64,000 nt of DNA from NCBI RefSeq assembly GCF_020509005.1, contig NC_063020.1, positions 1,054,001-1,118,000 on the forward strand, in the 5' to 3' direction. The position numbers and the translations under genes are program-made. Shown here piece after piece: positions 1 to 9,982 of the stretch. Source of the stretch: Fulvia fulva. Its lineage: Eukaryota; Ascomycota; Dothideomycetes; Mycosphaerellales; Mycosphaerellaceae. The notes under the pieces were generated by a model. The model was not told the DNA's origin. It was given only the letters and a program-made list of their open reading frames with translations, and ran no database searches. The first letter of the stretch is position 1, and each line of letters begins with the position of its first letter.

Positions 1-757
1 TGGTCGCATAAGATCAGTATCCGGCTTGATAGAACTCTCCAAAGGGCACCATACCCTTGTACCATTGTTGCAGCTCTTTCTTGTCGAAGTGTGTCGCTTT
101 CTGGAGGTCGATGAGCTCTTGCTGGCTGAGCTTGCTCTGGCTATCGTGACGATTGACTGTCAGCTTGTCCTTGAGCATTTCAAGATACGACACGCCAGTG
201 CTTTTGGCCATCTCCTTCTCAAAGTTTTTCACGCCGATCTTCAAGGCCATCTCCTGCTTAGCCTTGAAGACCGGATAGGTGTGCGAGACATAGCGTGGGA
301 TATGGGATGGACGTGGACGAGCGTGATGGCTAGTATCGGCAATGCTGGTCCTTCGTTCGTGGCTTGGGTAGTCGTTCTCGTTGGGTACATAGTCGAGCTC
401 GATGTCGTGGACCTTTCTCTCCTCCCTCGGCGTGTCGGCCATGCTGTCGGGCTTGTGCTAGCTATAGCTATGCGCAACCTTGCACCGGTTGCTAGTCCAG
501 CGTGTCCCGTCGTAGTGCCGGCATAGACTTGTGACGTTGTTTGGTTGTGCAGTCCAGGCTGAAAATGCCAGCGCATGTAGGCCGGGGTGTGTCTGTTTGC
601 TCGTGACCCACGTCTATCGCATGGCACCTGGGCAGATCCGGATCGGTGATGATGTGTCCCCATCGCGCTCGTCCAACGTGACACTCTTTCTCAAGGCAGA
701 TGGCAGGTGTTCCACGTTCCCAGGGAAAGCTCACTGCATCACGTACCTTTTGCCCAT
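1..757 (-). CDS. ncs1: Neuronal calcium sensor NCS-1 (frequenin), 5' part
   Basis: Myristoylated EF-hand calcium sensor that acts at membranes, in fungi with phosphatidylinositol 4-kinase and calcium responses (family knowledge). Exon 1 is only 11 coding bases, 757 down to 747 (ATG GGC AAA AG), followed by a GTACGT donor. A 606-nt intron ends in GATAG at 141, and exon 2 runs from 140 to 55. The joined start reads MGKSQSKLS, the classic N-myristoylation start of this family, then LQKATHFDKKELQQWYKG, nearly invariant in NCS-1. A GTATGG donor follows at 54, so the EF hands lie beyond the window edge. The intron frame is open upstream of exon 2 as far as 442, which gives a false 142-residue ORF beginning MADTPREER. 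That N-terminus would lack the myristoylation site, so I reject it. The gene diverges from COG6 across a 620-bp promoter region. Confidence 0.9.
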
Positions 758-1377
758 GGCGGGCGGCTGGTCTCGGACTCAAGTAGCACAATGCTCTGGC
801 TGGTGGCGGGTGGTGTATAGGAGGGACGACGACCTCGCGTGGGTATTGGTCGCTAAACGGCGAGCTGCGCTGAGTGCGTTGGGTCTGTTTGCAGGTAGGC
901 GCAGGATAATTGGAGCAAGGAAACAGATCCGAGTCGCGAATGTAACTTGGCAGTCGCATCGCATCGGCATCCCGCCTTCAACGCCCCGCGCATGTCATCG
1001 GCACATTGTGGCTGTGCTCGCTTGTGACATTTCCACCACGCACACACACACACACAGACATGATGATCGTATCAGTCGTGTTGGTCGTGTCAAGCACACG
1101 GAGAGTCGAAATAGTCATTCCCCACCACATCGACAGCAAAAGCTTCACTGCGACGACGACAAACATGTGACCTTGATGTATGCTTAGTCACGATGATCGG
1201 AGCTTCGTTCGCGAATGCCGACGCGTCGTCTCCAACGATTTTCTAGCTGGTCTGGTCTAGAACAACATACAGTACGCCTTCAATCCGTGCTGCCGAACAC
1301 GTCTTTGCGACGCGTCAGATATCTATCTTGAAGCCTGGTCGCAGCTGCCTGCTCCGGGCCTGAAAGCATCAGCCGCT
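758..1377. other. Divergent intergenic region NCS-1 / COG6
   Basis: No gene is supported here. Both flanking genes read outward, so it should hold both promoters. It contains a CA microsatellite near 1041. The long plus-strand ORF through it has no recognisable domain. Confidence 0.5.
1041..1056. repeat. (CA)8 microsatellite
   Basis: Eight CA dinucleotides in a row lie in the shared NCS-1/COG6 promoter region. Confidence 0.9.
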
Positions 1378-3462
1378 ATGGCCGACTCCTACTTCACTGG
1401 CAGATCAGCATCACCTCTGACTGAGAACGGAGCATCGTTGCTGTCTCCACCGACGCCAACCACTGGGCCTCCAGGCAGATCCAACGCACTGCACAACAGA
1501 ATCACAAGCGTGCTTTCAGCATCGTATGCTGACCTGGAGATCCGAGATGCTCTTGACATGCTTGATGAGCGAGGCACTCAGAACACTGCAGAAGCTAGAC
1601 GCAATCTTCGTCTCGATGTACAAGAAGAGCTCATCCAATGCAATGGCGAGATCGTGCATGACTTTGGCAAGGTTGCGGAACAGCTCAAGCGTATCGGCAG
1701 TGCCATTGCAAACCTCAACACCAGCTGTGTGGAGATGAGGAAGCACATCAATGCTGCGAATCGAGAGACTGGACCAATGCTGGATGAGGCGAAGACGATT
1801 TTGGCAGATAAGCACCAAGTTGAGACCAAGCAGCAACTTTTAGATGCTTTCAAGAAGCACTTTGTAGTGTCAGATGCCGACTTGGCTATCCTCACCTCGA
1901 CCGCTGAACCTGTCAACGACGACTTCTTCCGGGTCCTTACCAGAGTCAAGAAGATCCACGAAGACTGCCAGGTTCTGCTAGGGTCAGAGAACCAGCGTCT
2001 TGGTCTTGAGATCCTCGAGCAGAGCTCTCGCCACCTCAACGCTGCTTTCCAGAAGCTGTACAGATGGGTCCAACGAGAGTTCAAGACCCTTGATCTGGAG
2101 AATCCTCAGATCAGTGCCGCCATCAGACGAGCATTGAGAGTTCTTGCCGAACGGCCTACACTGTTCCAGAACTGCTTGGACTTCTTCGCCGAGGCTAGAC
2201 AACATATCCTGTCGAACAACTTCTACTCGGCTTTGACTGGCGCGCCAGTGGACAGAGAGCATCCGGTCATGGGCAAAGCGATCGAGCTGTCAGCGCACGA
2301 TCCGCTGCGATACATTAGTGACATGCTTGCTTGGGCACATTCAGCGACAGTCTCTGAGCGTGAAGCACTGGAAGTGTTGTTCATTTCGGAAGGCGATGAA
2401 ATTGCCAAGAGCATCAAAGCTGGGATCGAAAGTGAGCCTTGGTCGCGTGACGAGGCAGGCGACGCCACGCCGTTTGATGGCCGCAAGGCACTGAACGAAC
2501 TCGTTGACAGAGACTTGACAGGCGTATTCAGGCAGCTCAGGCAAAGGACAGAGCAAGTCGTACAAAGCCACGAGGACGCGACGCTAGCCTACAAGATTTC
2601 GAATCTGGTCACTTTCTACACGAGCATCTTCGCGAACCTACTCGGCGAGGGCTCATCACTGCTCGACACCTTACGACCACTCGCCGACACTGCGATGCGA
2701 TCTTTCAGTTCAATCATGAGAGACCATGTCGCTAGCCTCCACACAGATCTAGCCATCAGCACTGACGACCTGTCCCCACCTGACTTCCTCACGGATGCTC
2801 TGCACACCCTGAAAGTGCTCATGAAGAGCTACGATACCTCCATCACGACCAACAACCGCGAGGAGCGCATCGAGGGCTTCCAACCGATCCTCCAAGTGGC
2901 TCTCAATCCTTTCCTATCGGGTTGTGAGAACATCACCAAGCGCCTGCGCAGCCCAAACAACCACATCTTCGCACTAAACTGCCTCTTCGCCACCAAAGAA
3001 GTGCTAAGCACATACTTCTTCGCCGACCAATCCTCCGCCCTCCAACCACGAATCGACGCCCACGAAGCGGAGCTCGTCGAAGCCATGCACGTTTGGTTCC
3101 TTCACGAATCAGGCCTCAAACCACTGGTCGACAACATCACCCGTCCTGAGGACCTCAACACAGCTTGCAAGGATCCCAGCCAGCTGATCTCGATCGCACA
3201 GTCGCTGGACGCTTTCTTGCCTACTGCTACGGAAGATGCAAGAGGGTTCCTATCGCAGCTTGAGAATAAGACCTTGGCGAGACGGGTCATTGAGCATGCG
3301 GCGGAGCGCTTCTGTGAGGATTTTGAGGAGACGGAGGCGATGGTCGTCCAGGCTGATGACATTCGGGCACGACAGGTTAATGGTGGTGATTCGGAGGAGG
3401 AGATGTGGTTGAGGGATTTGTTTCCGAGGACTGTGGGTGATATTAAGGTGTTGCTCAGCTAA
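1378..3462 (+). CDS. COG6: Conserved oligomeric Golgi complex subunit 6
   Basis: Subunit of the COG tether, which handles retrograde vesicle traffic within the Golgi. It is a single uninterrupted exon of 694 residues, the usual COG6 length. The first 40 residues are low-complexity (Ser/Pro/Thr). The conserved N-terminal helical region follows, with SNALHNRITSVLSASYAD and, near residue 90, ELIQCNGEIVHDFGKVAEQL, typical of the Cog6 family. The rest is helical rod ending in RDLFPRTVGDIKVLLS. The ATG at 1378 follows stops in the upstream sequence and gives the normal N-terminus. No lesions are seen. Confidence 0.93.
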   Translation: MADSYFTGRSASPLTENGASLLSPPTPTTGPPGRSNALHNRITSVLSASYADLEIRDALDMLDERGTQNTAEARRNLRLDVQEELIQCNGEIVHDFGKVAEQLKRIGSAIANLNTSCVEMRKHINAANRETGPMLDEAKTILADKHQVETKQQLLDAFKKHFVVSDADLAILTSTAEPVNDDFFRVLTRVKKIHEDCQVLLGSENQRLGLEILEQSSRHLNAAFQKLYRWVQREFKTLDLENPQISAAIRRALRVLAERPTLFQNCLDFFAEARQHILSNNFYSALTGAPVDREHPVMGKAIELSAHDPLRYISDMLAWAHSATVSEREALEVLFISEGDEIAKSIKAGIESEPWSRDEAGDATPFDGRKALNELVDRDLTGVFRQLRQRTEQVVQSHEDATLAYKISNLVTFYTSIFANLLGEGSSLLDTLRPLADTAMRSFSSIMRDHVASLHTDLAISTDDLSPPDFLTDALHTLKVLMKSYDTSITTNNREERIEGFQPILQVALNPFLSGCENITKRLRSPNNHIFALNCLFATKEVLSTYFFADQSSALQPRIDAHEAELVEAMHVWFLHESGLKPLVDNITRPEDLNTACKDPSQLISIAQSLDAFLPTATEDARGFLSQLENKTLARRVIEHAAERFCEDFEETEAMVVQADDIRARQVNGGDSEEEMWLRDLFPRTVGDIKVLLS

Positions 3463-4291
3463 GTCTGTGACATGTGCCGCACCCAATAGTTTGCCTCATG
3501 TCTCGAGCGGCGAATCACATTCTTAAGTATCGGCTGCTACAGCCTCTAGAATCTCCATTCAGCTCTCTTCCATCAAAGTATGCTCCGCTGATGAGCATGA
3601 TACCTGATTTTGAACTGGGAAAGAGAGCGAAGTCAGCTGAGCGATGGCAGGGGAAGGGTCCCGGGGCGTCAGTGACGAATCAGAGTGATGTCGCTACTGG
3701 CGATGTCTCCCATGTTGTGATCAGGCGCTGTGGGCAATACCTCTGAAAGAAGATCGTGCAGGTCGCAAAATCGAGTCCGGAAGCGTGACCCACGCGCGAA
3801 AAGAAAGAGCTGTGTATCACAAAGATAGTGATGGGGTTGACGAGGCCACTCATGCGCATTCTGTCGCGCGAATGCGAATGCGACTTTTCCTCTGTGGCAT
3901 TCACCTTCGACCGTGTACTCCATGAGACCTGGTATTGTGCGATTGAGCTTCTGCAGAGTAGTCGTGCGGATTGAGCGGACGCTCAGTTCTGCGGCCTGTG
4001 GCACACAGTAGACCGGCCAAGCAAGCTCGTTTTGTCGAGGAGAACAAAGAGATTACCACAGCTTGACCGGACGTGACTCCTGCGTTGCCTTCTGGTGACT
4101 TGACTGACGTTGCTTTGGGCAGTGATGGGTGTACAGACTACGCTATGTTCTAGCATCGTGACACTGGCGACGACCCTCCCCTTGCTGTATGTATATAGGA
4201 AGCCAGCTCGACCACCGTGCAGCCTGATTGTCCAGCACCACATCGCAACGAACAAATTCACCTGCAACCCGGTCAGACCCACACAAGAAAA
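3463..4291. other. Intergenic region after COG6
   Basis: About 830 bp with no supported gene. Minus-strand ORFs of 74-111 codons between 3669 and 4282 resemble no known family and overlap each other in different frames. The last 100 bases are the promoter of the small secreted protein gene at 4292. Confidence 0.4.
4192..4197 (+). promoter_or_regulatory. TATA box of the 4292 secreted-protein gene
   Basis: TATATA lies 95 bases before the start codon, in the context TGTATGTATATAGG, a normal distance for a fungal TATA element with a short 5' leader. Confidence 0.5.
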
Positions 4292-4592
4292 ATGAAGTTG
4301 TACCTCACCTCCATGATCGCCGTTTACGGGTAAGTGGCTCGCCTTAGCTCATCACAGACACCATACTGACCCTTCAATCTAGTCTCATGGCCAACCGTAC
4401 GCTTGAATAATCAGACCAAAACTGCGTTCGTAAATACTGACGATAGCAGTTGTCGCGGGAGACGTCGACTGTGGAAGGACCTACAAAGGGGAATGCAAAT
4501 GGGGAAGTTGTAAACCCCCCTTGAAGAGCAAGTACTGGGACACTGGCTGCTCGTCGTGGTTTGGCGTGGAGCAGAGGTGTTGTGCATATTAG
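4292..4592 (+). CDS. Small secreted cysteine-rich protein (65 aa, effector-like)
   Basis: Too short and too spliced to appear as an ORF. Exons are 4292-4329, 4383-4396 (14 nt) and 4447-4592. The introns are 53 and 50 nt with GTAAGT...CTAG and GTACGC...GATAG borders. The product has 65 residues. The N-terminus (MKLYLTSMIAVYGLMANPVVAG) is a signal peptide, with cleavage predicted near Gly22. The mature part is about 43 residues with six cysteines at 26, 34, 39, 52, 62 and 63, ending CCAY, and is rich in Lys, Trp and Gly. Six cysteines would allow three disulphides. This matches the general profile of fungal apoplastic effectors or antimicrobial peptides, but I recognise no named family. The acceptor is tandem (TAGCAG), so a one-residue-shorter variant is possible. 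Confidence 0.72.
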
Positions 4593-5196
4593 TCAAATGG
4601 ATGGCGTCGAAGCTTCGATGGAAGGGCAAGGTCGTTCTGTCGTTACTGCTATACATGCTGTGAGGTCGAAGCGAAGATGAGCGTAGCGAAGATTGCCAAA
4701 GCAGTCTTGAGATTCGAGGCGGCCGAATGATGGACCACACTCGTTTGAGACAGTGCTTCCCGTTCAATGTTCTTCTGCCGTCTTCCGCGGAGACGTAATC
4801 TAACTAACTGACAACGAAAATGTCTCTGCTGTGGATATGGTGTACCATGCCGTGCCACGTAGTAAGCCTGGCGGTGGCAGCGTGTGCATCGAGTCGGTAC
4901 GCATTCGACTAACGAACGACTTGCGCCGCAGTGCCACAGCGACTACGGTCCCCGATCAGAACTATAGGGGCGGTCGAGGACATCTTTGAGGAAGCACCGC
5001 TTACTGCCGAAGTATTACAGTCCCGCTCATCAGTGCTTCTCTACCGTTCCCAGAGGGCCGTATCCGTGACTTGGTGCGCTGCCGTGAAACTGCGACAGTA
5101 TCGGCTCATGTAGCTGCGACTCGCAATACCATTGGGGCAGAGCTTGAGGGTCATTGAGACTGAAGCTCATGGAAGACATGCGAGAAGAAAATATAC
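4593..5196. other. Intergenic region
   Basis: About 600 bp between two convergent loci. I see no gene; the ORFs on both strands are short and show no domain. Confidence 0.4.
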
Positions 5197-6872
5197 TCAG
5201 CACAAATTCCAGATCTCTCGCAGTCCTTCTGACCTCCATGCGCACTTCTAGCCAGCCTTCCACTCGATCATTGCGAGAAGCTCCAGCACACCAAACTTCT
5301 GCGACTTAGTCCTCATGTGCCTGCCAGCGATGAACGCAGGTTGAAGCGAATTCGCCAGGCATGCCGTATGACTGTTCGTCTCGATGATTCCAGCGGCTGC
5401 AAGCGCATGGCTGTAAGCTTCAGCATTGCGCACAGGAGCTTCCTCCGGGCGAAGACTTGCCGCAATTTCCAGCAGAAGGACCATGGCGCTATTCCACATG
5501 GTATGTCAATCGTGGAGCTGTGGGTCGAGAAGAGTATGCTAAGAAATGCATGATCGGTCTCGACATTTGCGTCTCGAACGACGATGGGCCTGGTGGCGAT
5601 GCTGCCCATGCTTTCCCAGCTGAGCATTGCACCGTACAGGTCATTGAACTGAGCGTCTGTTGCGGGAGGCGCGGTGTTGGAAATCAGATTCACCACTCTT
5701 GCCGTAAGCCAGATAGCAATTTGTGAATGCGTGTCTTCCTCGACTTTACTCAAGCGTAGCATAGCTTCCGGGTCATCAAACCATGTGTCAGGTGATAACA
5801 TAGTCTGGCTCTGCGCACAGAAAGCCGCCCAGATGTCAATCCTCGCGTAGTCCCAGAAACAGCCGCTGATGAGGCCGCCCGTGGATCCGTTCCAACGATT
5901 GTGTGTGTATATGCTAGCGCAACCCTGGACGTGTCGGAGCCAATCATCGTAAGTGACGGTCATCATTTCGTAGACGGAGAGAGGGACACAGCCAGCTAAA
6001 GTGCCGACACGCTCAAAGCGGCCAGACATTGATTCAATCGCCAGTCGTACGGCAAGCTGATATAGATGTAACGGTAAGGAATCCGGTCCTGCTGTCAGTG
6101 TACGTTTCTCTCGCAGTTCTATGTTCTTGGCCGATATTGCCAGTGCTGCTGCTCTCCATGATGGGCAACTTAGCATGCTAGGAATCTCAATTCGCGAGTA
6201 GTATCGTTTACCAGTGTGTGCATCGAACCAAGGGGCTACTTCTTCGATATAGTTCTGCATCAGTGTGAGCTCCAAATCCGTTCGAAGCGCCTTTTGTACC
6301 AAGTCCGAGGCTCCCAAGATGGCCTAATCCGCAAAGAGCTCAGGGTGTGGCGCTGGACTGGTCACGGTTGATTGAATGTTGGCGATGTCAGCAGTGGCTA
6401 TATTGTCTGCCGCCCAGATGTCAAGGATTGGCAGGTCTGGACTAGTTGCGTTGGTAACGGGGCCTTCTATAGGGGTGACTATATCGGTGGCTACACTTCC
6501 TGGACCAGTGATCTCGGCGGTCGCCATATCTACGACCACGTCAGGAAGAGTGGTATCAGCACATGGCGTTAGTAGTCCTGTGCCAGGCGCATTGCTTGGC
6601 ACCTCCAGCGCTGGTGAGGTCTTCTCCGTGAGCGTAGGTCGTCGAGGTGCCTTGTCCGAATTTTCATGAAAGACAATCTTGATATCGCGCGTCCACACGC
6701 ATTCGGTCGTCGAGCGGTCACATCGCTTGCAAATGGGTTTGAGTTCATCACATCTCACGTGCCTGTCTCTGCATGGTACGCAACCAGTGCGGCGTCTGGT
6801 TATATTGCTCCTTGCTGTGCCCGTCGCTCTGGTGCTGTGTGCTGTCTCGACCGGCATCTGAGCTGTCGACAA
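5197..6872 (-). pseudogene. Zn2Cys6 transcription factor, disrupted by three lesions
   Basis: Remnant of a fungal binuclear-cluster regulator. The N-terminus carries a perfect zinc cluster at residues 31-58, spaced C-x2-C-x6-C-x6-C-x2-C-x6-C (CVPC, RC, CKRC). An acidic Ser/Thr/Pro linker and the fungal TF domain follow. Three breaks are visible. An in-frame TAG at 6324-6326 follows PELFAD, and the same frame continues as AILGASDLVQKAL. A frame change near 5500-5510 joins FLSILFSTHSSTID to MWNSAMVLLLEIAASL in another frame. A TAG at 5248-5250 stands where the family has the Trp of TGW; the same frame then reads KCAWRSEGLREIWNLC to a TGA at 5197. No intron with acceptable borders removes all three. 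A truncated DNA-binding fragment of 182 residues could still be made. Confidence 0.75.
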
Positions 6873-7733
6873 CCTCTCTCATGCGATAAGCACGGATTTG
6901 ATGGCATGGCAATCTAGGACACAAGGTCAGGACTTCCTACCCAGACACTCCACCAGCACAGTAGATGTACTCGAGTTCTGGGCTGGCGGACCCCGCTTGC
7001 TAAACCTTCTCCTTGATCGATCGACAGACACGCATTCCACGTGATGTGTCGCCTATTATGCCTGATGATTGAAGCCATCTCGGATATAAGTCCAAGATAT
7101 GAATAGATAAGCGGTACTTTGGTCGGTGATGAACAGATGGGCTCTCGTAGTGTGCAGCGGTGTACATAGGACGATTTCTTCCTTCGTGCAAGTAGTGCGC
7201 TGGACACGGTGATCATGCGTTGACCAAGCGAAGAACGGATCGATGGTCGTCTGCGATACAAAGAAGCATGGGGATTGCAGGCCGTCAGGAGGTACTGTCG
7301 TGTTAAGAGACGGTCGTTTTGTACAAGCCGTACATCAAGGTGGAAGGCATGGTGTCAATGGCCGTCTCACTGCATGAAGCAGCTCATCGAGTCGTTAGCG
7401 TAGAATATCAGGCATTGATGCAGCATGAGACTCGGTTTGAAAGTGCATGCCTTAGAGATCGCATGTGATGCTTGTGAGGAAAGAGGAAGTGAAGTGGAAG
7501 GAAACCTTGTCGAATTTTGCCAAGACATTTGTTCAACGCGAAACTGACGCGCCGCACGACATCGCTGTTCTAGACATTCTCTCATCATGGCTCTAGCGAA
7601 CAACATACCTCTGCCCAGCATTCATGTGCTCGTGGCATCGCTTTGCTCGATGTCAGGAAGCAACAGCACATTCTCAACACCACCCATTGACTCTTTCTCT
7701 TGTCAGTCTCCTGCCGCCATGGCCACTCCCGAC
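6873..7733. other. Intergenic region
   Basis: About 860 bp between the broken regulator and the F-box cluster. The ORFs present (up to 115 codons) are not recognisable. I see no repeat. Confidence 0.4.
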
Positions 7734-8294
7734 TTAGGACACTTCCTCCCAATCCTCATCACCATCAATGCGTATGCTCAGCCTCGAGCTCTGTCTCCCC
7801 TTCGTGAGAGTACGTATAGTTCTCTTCGCTCTGCCCCGAGCTGATGCATTCTTCTCGAGTAAATTGCAGATATGCTTCAGTTTCAGGCCCTTCTTGTCCT
7901 CAACCACGTCTCGTGCGATCATCTGCTCGCCGATGTGCACACTGAAAGAACGCGATGTACACGGCTGCGACACGAACATGTGCTGCCATAGTGCCTCGGG
8001 ATCTGTCCAGTGGTCGGGCATCCGAGGGAATGCTGACCTCTGTGACCCTTGCCGGATGAGGTCGTCAAGGATGCGTTCGAGCGAGTACAGTACTGGGTTC
8101 TTCTGAGGAACCGCGGGCAGGTGTGGTACTGGAGCCAGGAAGAAGATTCTACGACGCAAGATTGTCGAGCCCTCGATCATGTTGCGCATGTTCTTGTCCA
8201 CTCGTCGCAGAAGCAGCAGGTCGCGCGTCCCCAACTGGTCGAGGATCATCTCCGCCAACTCCACGATCGCGAATACCTGGCTAGCGGCCGGCAT
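7734..8294 (-). CDS. F-box protein (186 aa)
   Basis: Probable substrate adaptor of an SCF ubiquitin ligase. I chose the ATG at 8294 (MPAASQVFAIVELAEM) because the F-box begins immediately after it: VFAIVELAEMILDQLGTRDLLLLRRVDKNMRNMI, residues about 7-40, followed by ILRRRIFFLAPVP. The frame stays open upstream to 8438, but that extension adds only unrelated residues. The second half (PVLYSLERILDDL, WQHMFVSQPC, SFSVHIGEQMIARDV) belongs to the same paralogous type as the gene at 8993, which has PILYDFEAMLDDSI and WRRMLVCQP at matching places. It is the downstream member of a three-copy minus-strand cluster. Confidence 0.7.
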   Translation of the reverse strand: MPAASQVFAIVELAEMILDQLGTRDLLLLRRVDKNMRNMIEGSTILRRRIFFLAPVPHLPAVPQKNPVLYSLERILDDLIRQGSQRSAFPRMPDHWTDPEALWQHMFVSQPCTSRSFSVHIGEQMIARDVVEDKKGLKLKHICNLLEKNASARGRAKRTIRTLTKGRQSSRLSIRIDGDEDWEEVS

Positions 8295-8481
8295 GTCTGC
8301 CTGTGTGGACTGTAATAGGCGGCGGTTGCCTGCGCAGTGTGATGTACACACCTGAAATTGTGTCGAGGTGATTTTCCTGGTGAAGACGGCGGGCCCCACC
8401 GCGTCCTCAAGCTTCACATGCCCTTGGACCCTGAGCAATCTTCATTCACTCCAAAATCTCCGTGGCCACCACCGTCAACGT

Positions 8482-8674
8482 TCATAGTCTCCTTGACCCT
8501 ACCGGCCGGTCCATACTGGAGAGACCCTTCGTGTATCTGTGGACCCCTTGCGCTGATAGTAGGAGACCGCGGAAGGGTACCTGCTCGAGGATCATTTCAA
8601 GCAGTTTCGAGTTGGTGAGGACTTACTGCCGCTGTGCTCGCCTCAGAGGGCCAACAGCTCACTGGTGCGGTCAT
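8482..8674 (-). pseudogene. Degenerate F-box relic
   Basis: A third, broken F-box copy between two intact ones. An ATG at 8674 opens MTAPVSCWPSEASTAA. After a one-base frame change, the next frame reads NSKLLEMILEQVPFRGLLLSAQGVHRYTK, the F-box pattern of its neighbours (ELAEMILDQLGTRDLLLLRRV). It stops at 8482 after GLSSMDRPVGSRRL. The rest of the gene is absent. A TAA stands just before the F-box frame, so no complete product is possible from this reading. Confidence 0.45.
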
Positions 8675-8992
8675 AGTGACTCTGCCGCACGCTTTGGCGT
8701 GCGCAGCAGGAAACGCACTGCGAGACATTAGGATGTCAAGTATGAAGATCGAATCAAGCTCTGCTAGTGTAGTCATCCGGCTCGAGACCTGAAAATGCTC
8801 GCATGCATGGATGCTGGTAGGGAAATCTGGCTGCTAACCATCTTCTCTGCATCCTAGGTATGGTCGTTTGCTCATGTCGCGGTTCAGCAATGACACCACG
8901 CATGCAATGCTTTCATAGAACAAACCGGCCTAGGGCGCTTTCCAGATCCCGAGTACTGGTCTGAGGCTGTGGGACCCGACAGTATCATCACT

Positions 8993-9982
8993 CTAATCTT
9001 CATCCTCGATCTCGTCGTCTTCGTCATCGTCCTCTTCGCTCGGATTGTTGTCATTGGTCATCCCGTCTTGATCATTGTCCTCTTCTTCTCCCTCGTTTCC
9101 ATCGTTTCCATCGTTTGCATTGTCCTCAAACCCCTCACCACACTCATCATCCTCGTCTTGGTCCAATGTGTCTATATCCCCCTCATTGTCGTCTTCTGAC
9201 TCGTCCACATCAGCGCCACCTGCTTCGGTTACCTCCGGCCAAGTCCACGCCTGATTCTCCTCCCAGAGCTCAGAACCAACAAATTCGACACTGAGCGCCT
9301 GGTACTGCCGCGCTCCCATGAGTCCACGAGCGATGAAACGCAACCTTTTGAGGTACTTTCTTCGCGAGAGTCTGTCAGAGATATCTCCAAGCCGATAGTC
9401 CTTGCTGTGCGCGTGCTTGCCACAGTATACATCGAAGCCACTACCACCTCGATCATAGATCCTCACACGCATCGAGGTCTTGATACTTGGTTGACATACC
9501 AACATGCGACGCCACGAGGCTTCCGGTCGGGCGAATGCCTCTGGTAGGGAAGGTTTGTTCTTGTCGCTCTGTTTGATGGAGTCGTCCAGCATTGCTTCGA
9601 AGTCGTATAGGATTGGGTTTTCGACTACTTCGACGGGGACCCGAGGTCCGGTCTCTGGTGCCCACATGAAATCGAAGTGTTCGGCTTCTTGCTCACTCGC
9701 TGGCAAGTGATATTCATCTCTCTTGTAGCTGTAGTCGATCTTGTGGTACACATTGGGTGTGATCTCGTGCGTCTGTGATACCATGCCCCAGTGGAAAAGC
9801 GCGAGCGGGTCACCCTGCATAGGCTCAAAGTAGAGCTTGCGTTGGAGCGTGATAGTGGAGCTGATTGTATGCTGCCAGCCCTTGCAGACTCTCTGGTTGA
9901 GTAGCAGGGAACTCATGGGGAAATACTCGAAGATCATGACTTTCAGCTCCTCTGTGTCGAAGACCTTGCTTACCGAAGCCAT
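8993..9982 (-). CDS. F-box protein with acidic tail (329 aa)
   Basis: Probable SCF adaptor. The F-box is at residues about 7-45 (VFDTEELKVMIFEYFPMSSLLLNQRV, then CKGWQHTI and LQRKLYFEP). A middle region is shared with the 7734 gene. The last 80 or so residues are almost wholly Asp, Glu, Asn and Gly (for example DESEDDNEGDIDTLDQDEDD) and end in EIEDED. The coding strand of this tail is GAT/GAA/GAC-rich and shows as pyrimidine tracts on the plus strand. The single exon starts at the first ATG of the frame. The 318 bp between this gene and the relic hold nothing recognisable. Confidence 0.8.
   Translation of the reverse strand: MASVSKVFDTEELKVMIFEYFPMSSLLLNQRVCKGWQHTISSTITLQRKLYFEPMQGDPLALFHWGMVSQTHEITPNVYHKIDYSYKRDEYHLPASEQEAEHFDFMWAPETGPRVPVEVVENPILYDFEAMLDDSIKQSDKNKPSLPEAFARPEASWRRMLVCQPSIKTSMRVRIYDRGGSGFDVYCGKHAHSKDYRLGDISDRLSRRKYLKRLRFIARGLMGARQYQALSVEFVGSELWEENQAWTWPEVTEAGGADVDESEDDNEGDIDTLDQDEDDECGEGFEDNANDGNDGNEGEEEDNDQDGMTNDNNPSEEDDDEDDEIEDED

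Noticed and set aside
14..442. 142-codon ORF beginning MADTPREERK as the NCS-1 N-terminus
   Set aside because: It runs through the first intron; joining the 11-nt exon at 747-757 gives the canonical MGKSQSKLS start.
531..1187. 218-codon plus-strand ORF
   Set aside because: Lies in the promoter region, includes the CA repeat, and shows no domain.
3669..4004. 111-codon minus-strand ORF between COG6 and the secreted-protein gene
   Set aside because: No recognisable family, no splice support, overlapping ORFs in other frames.
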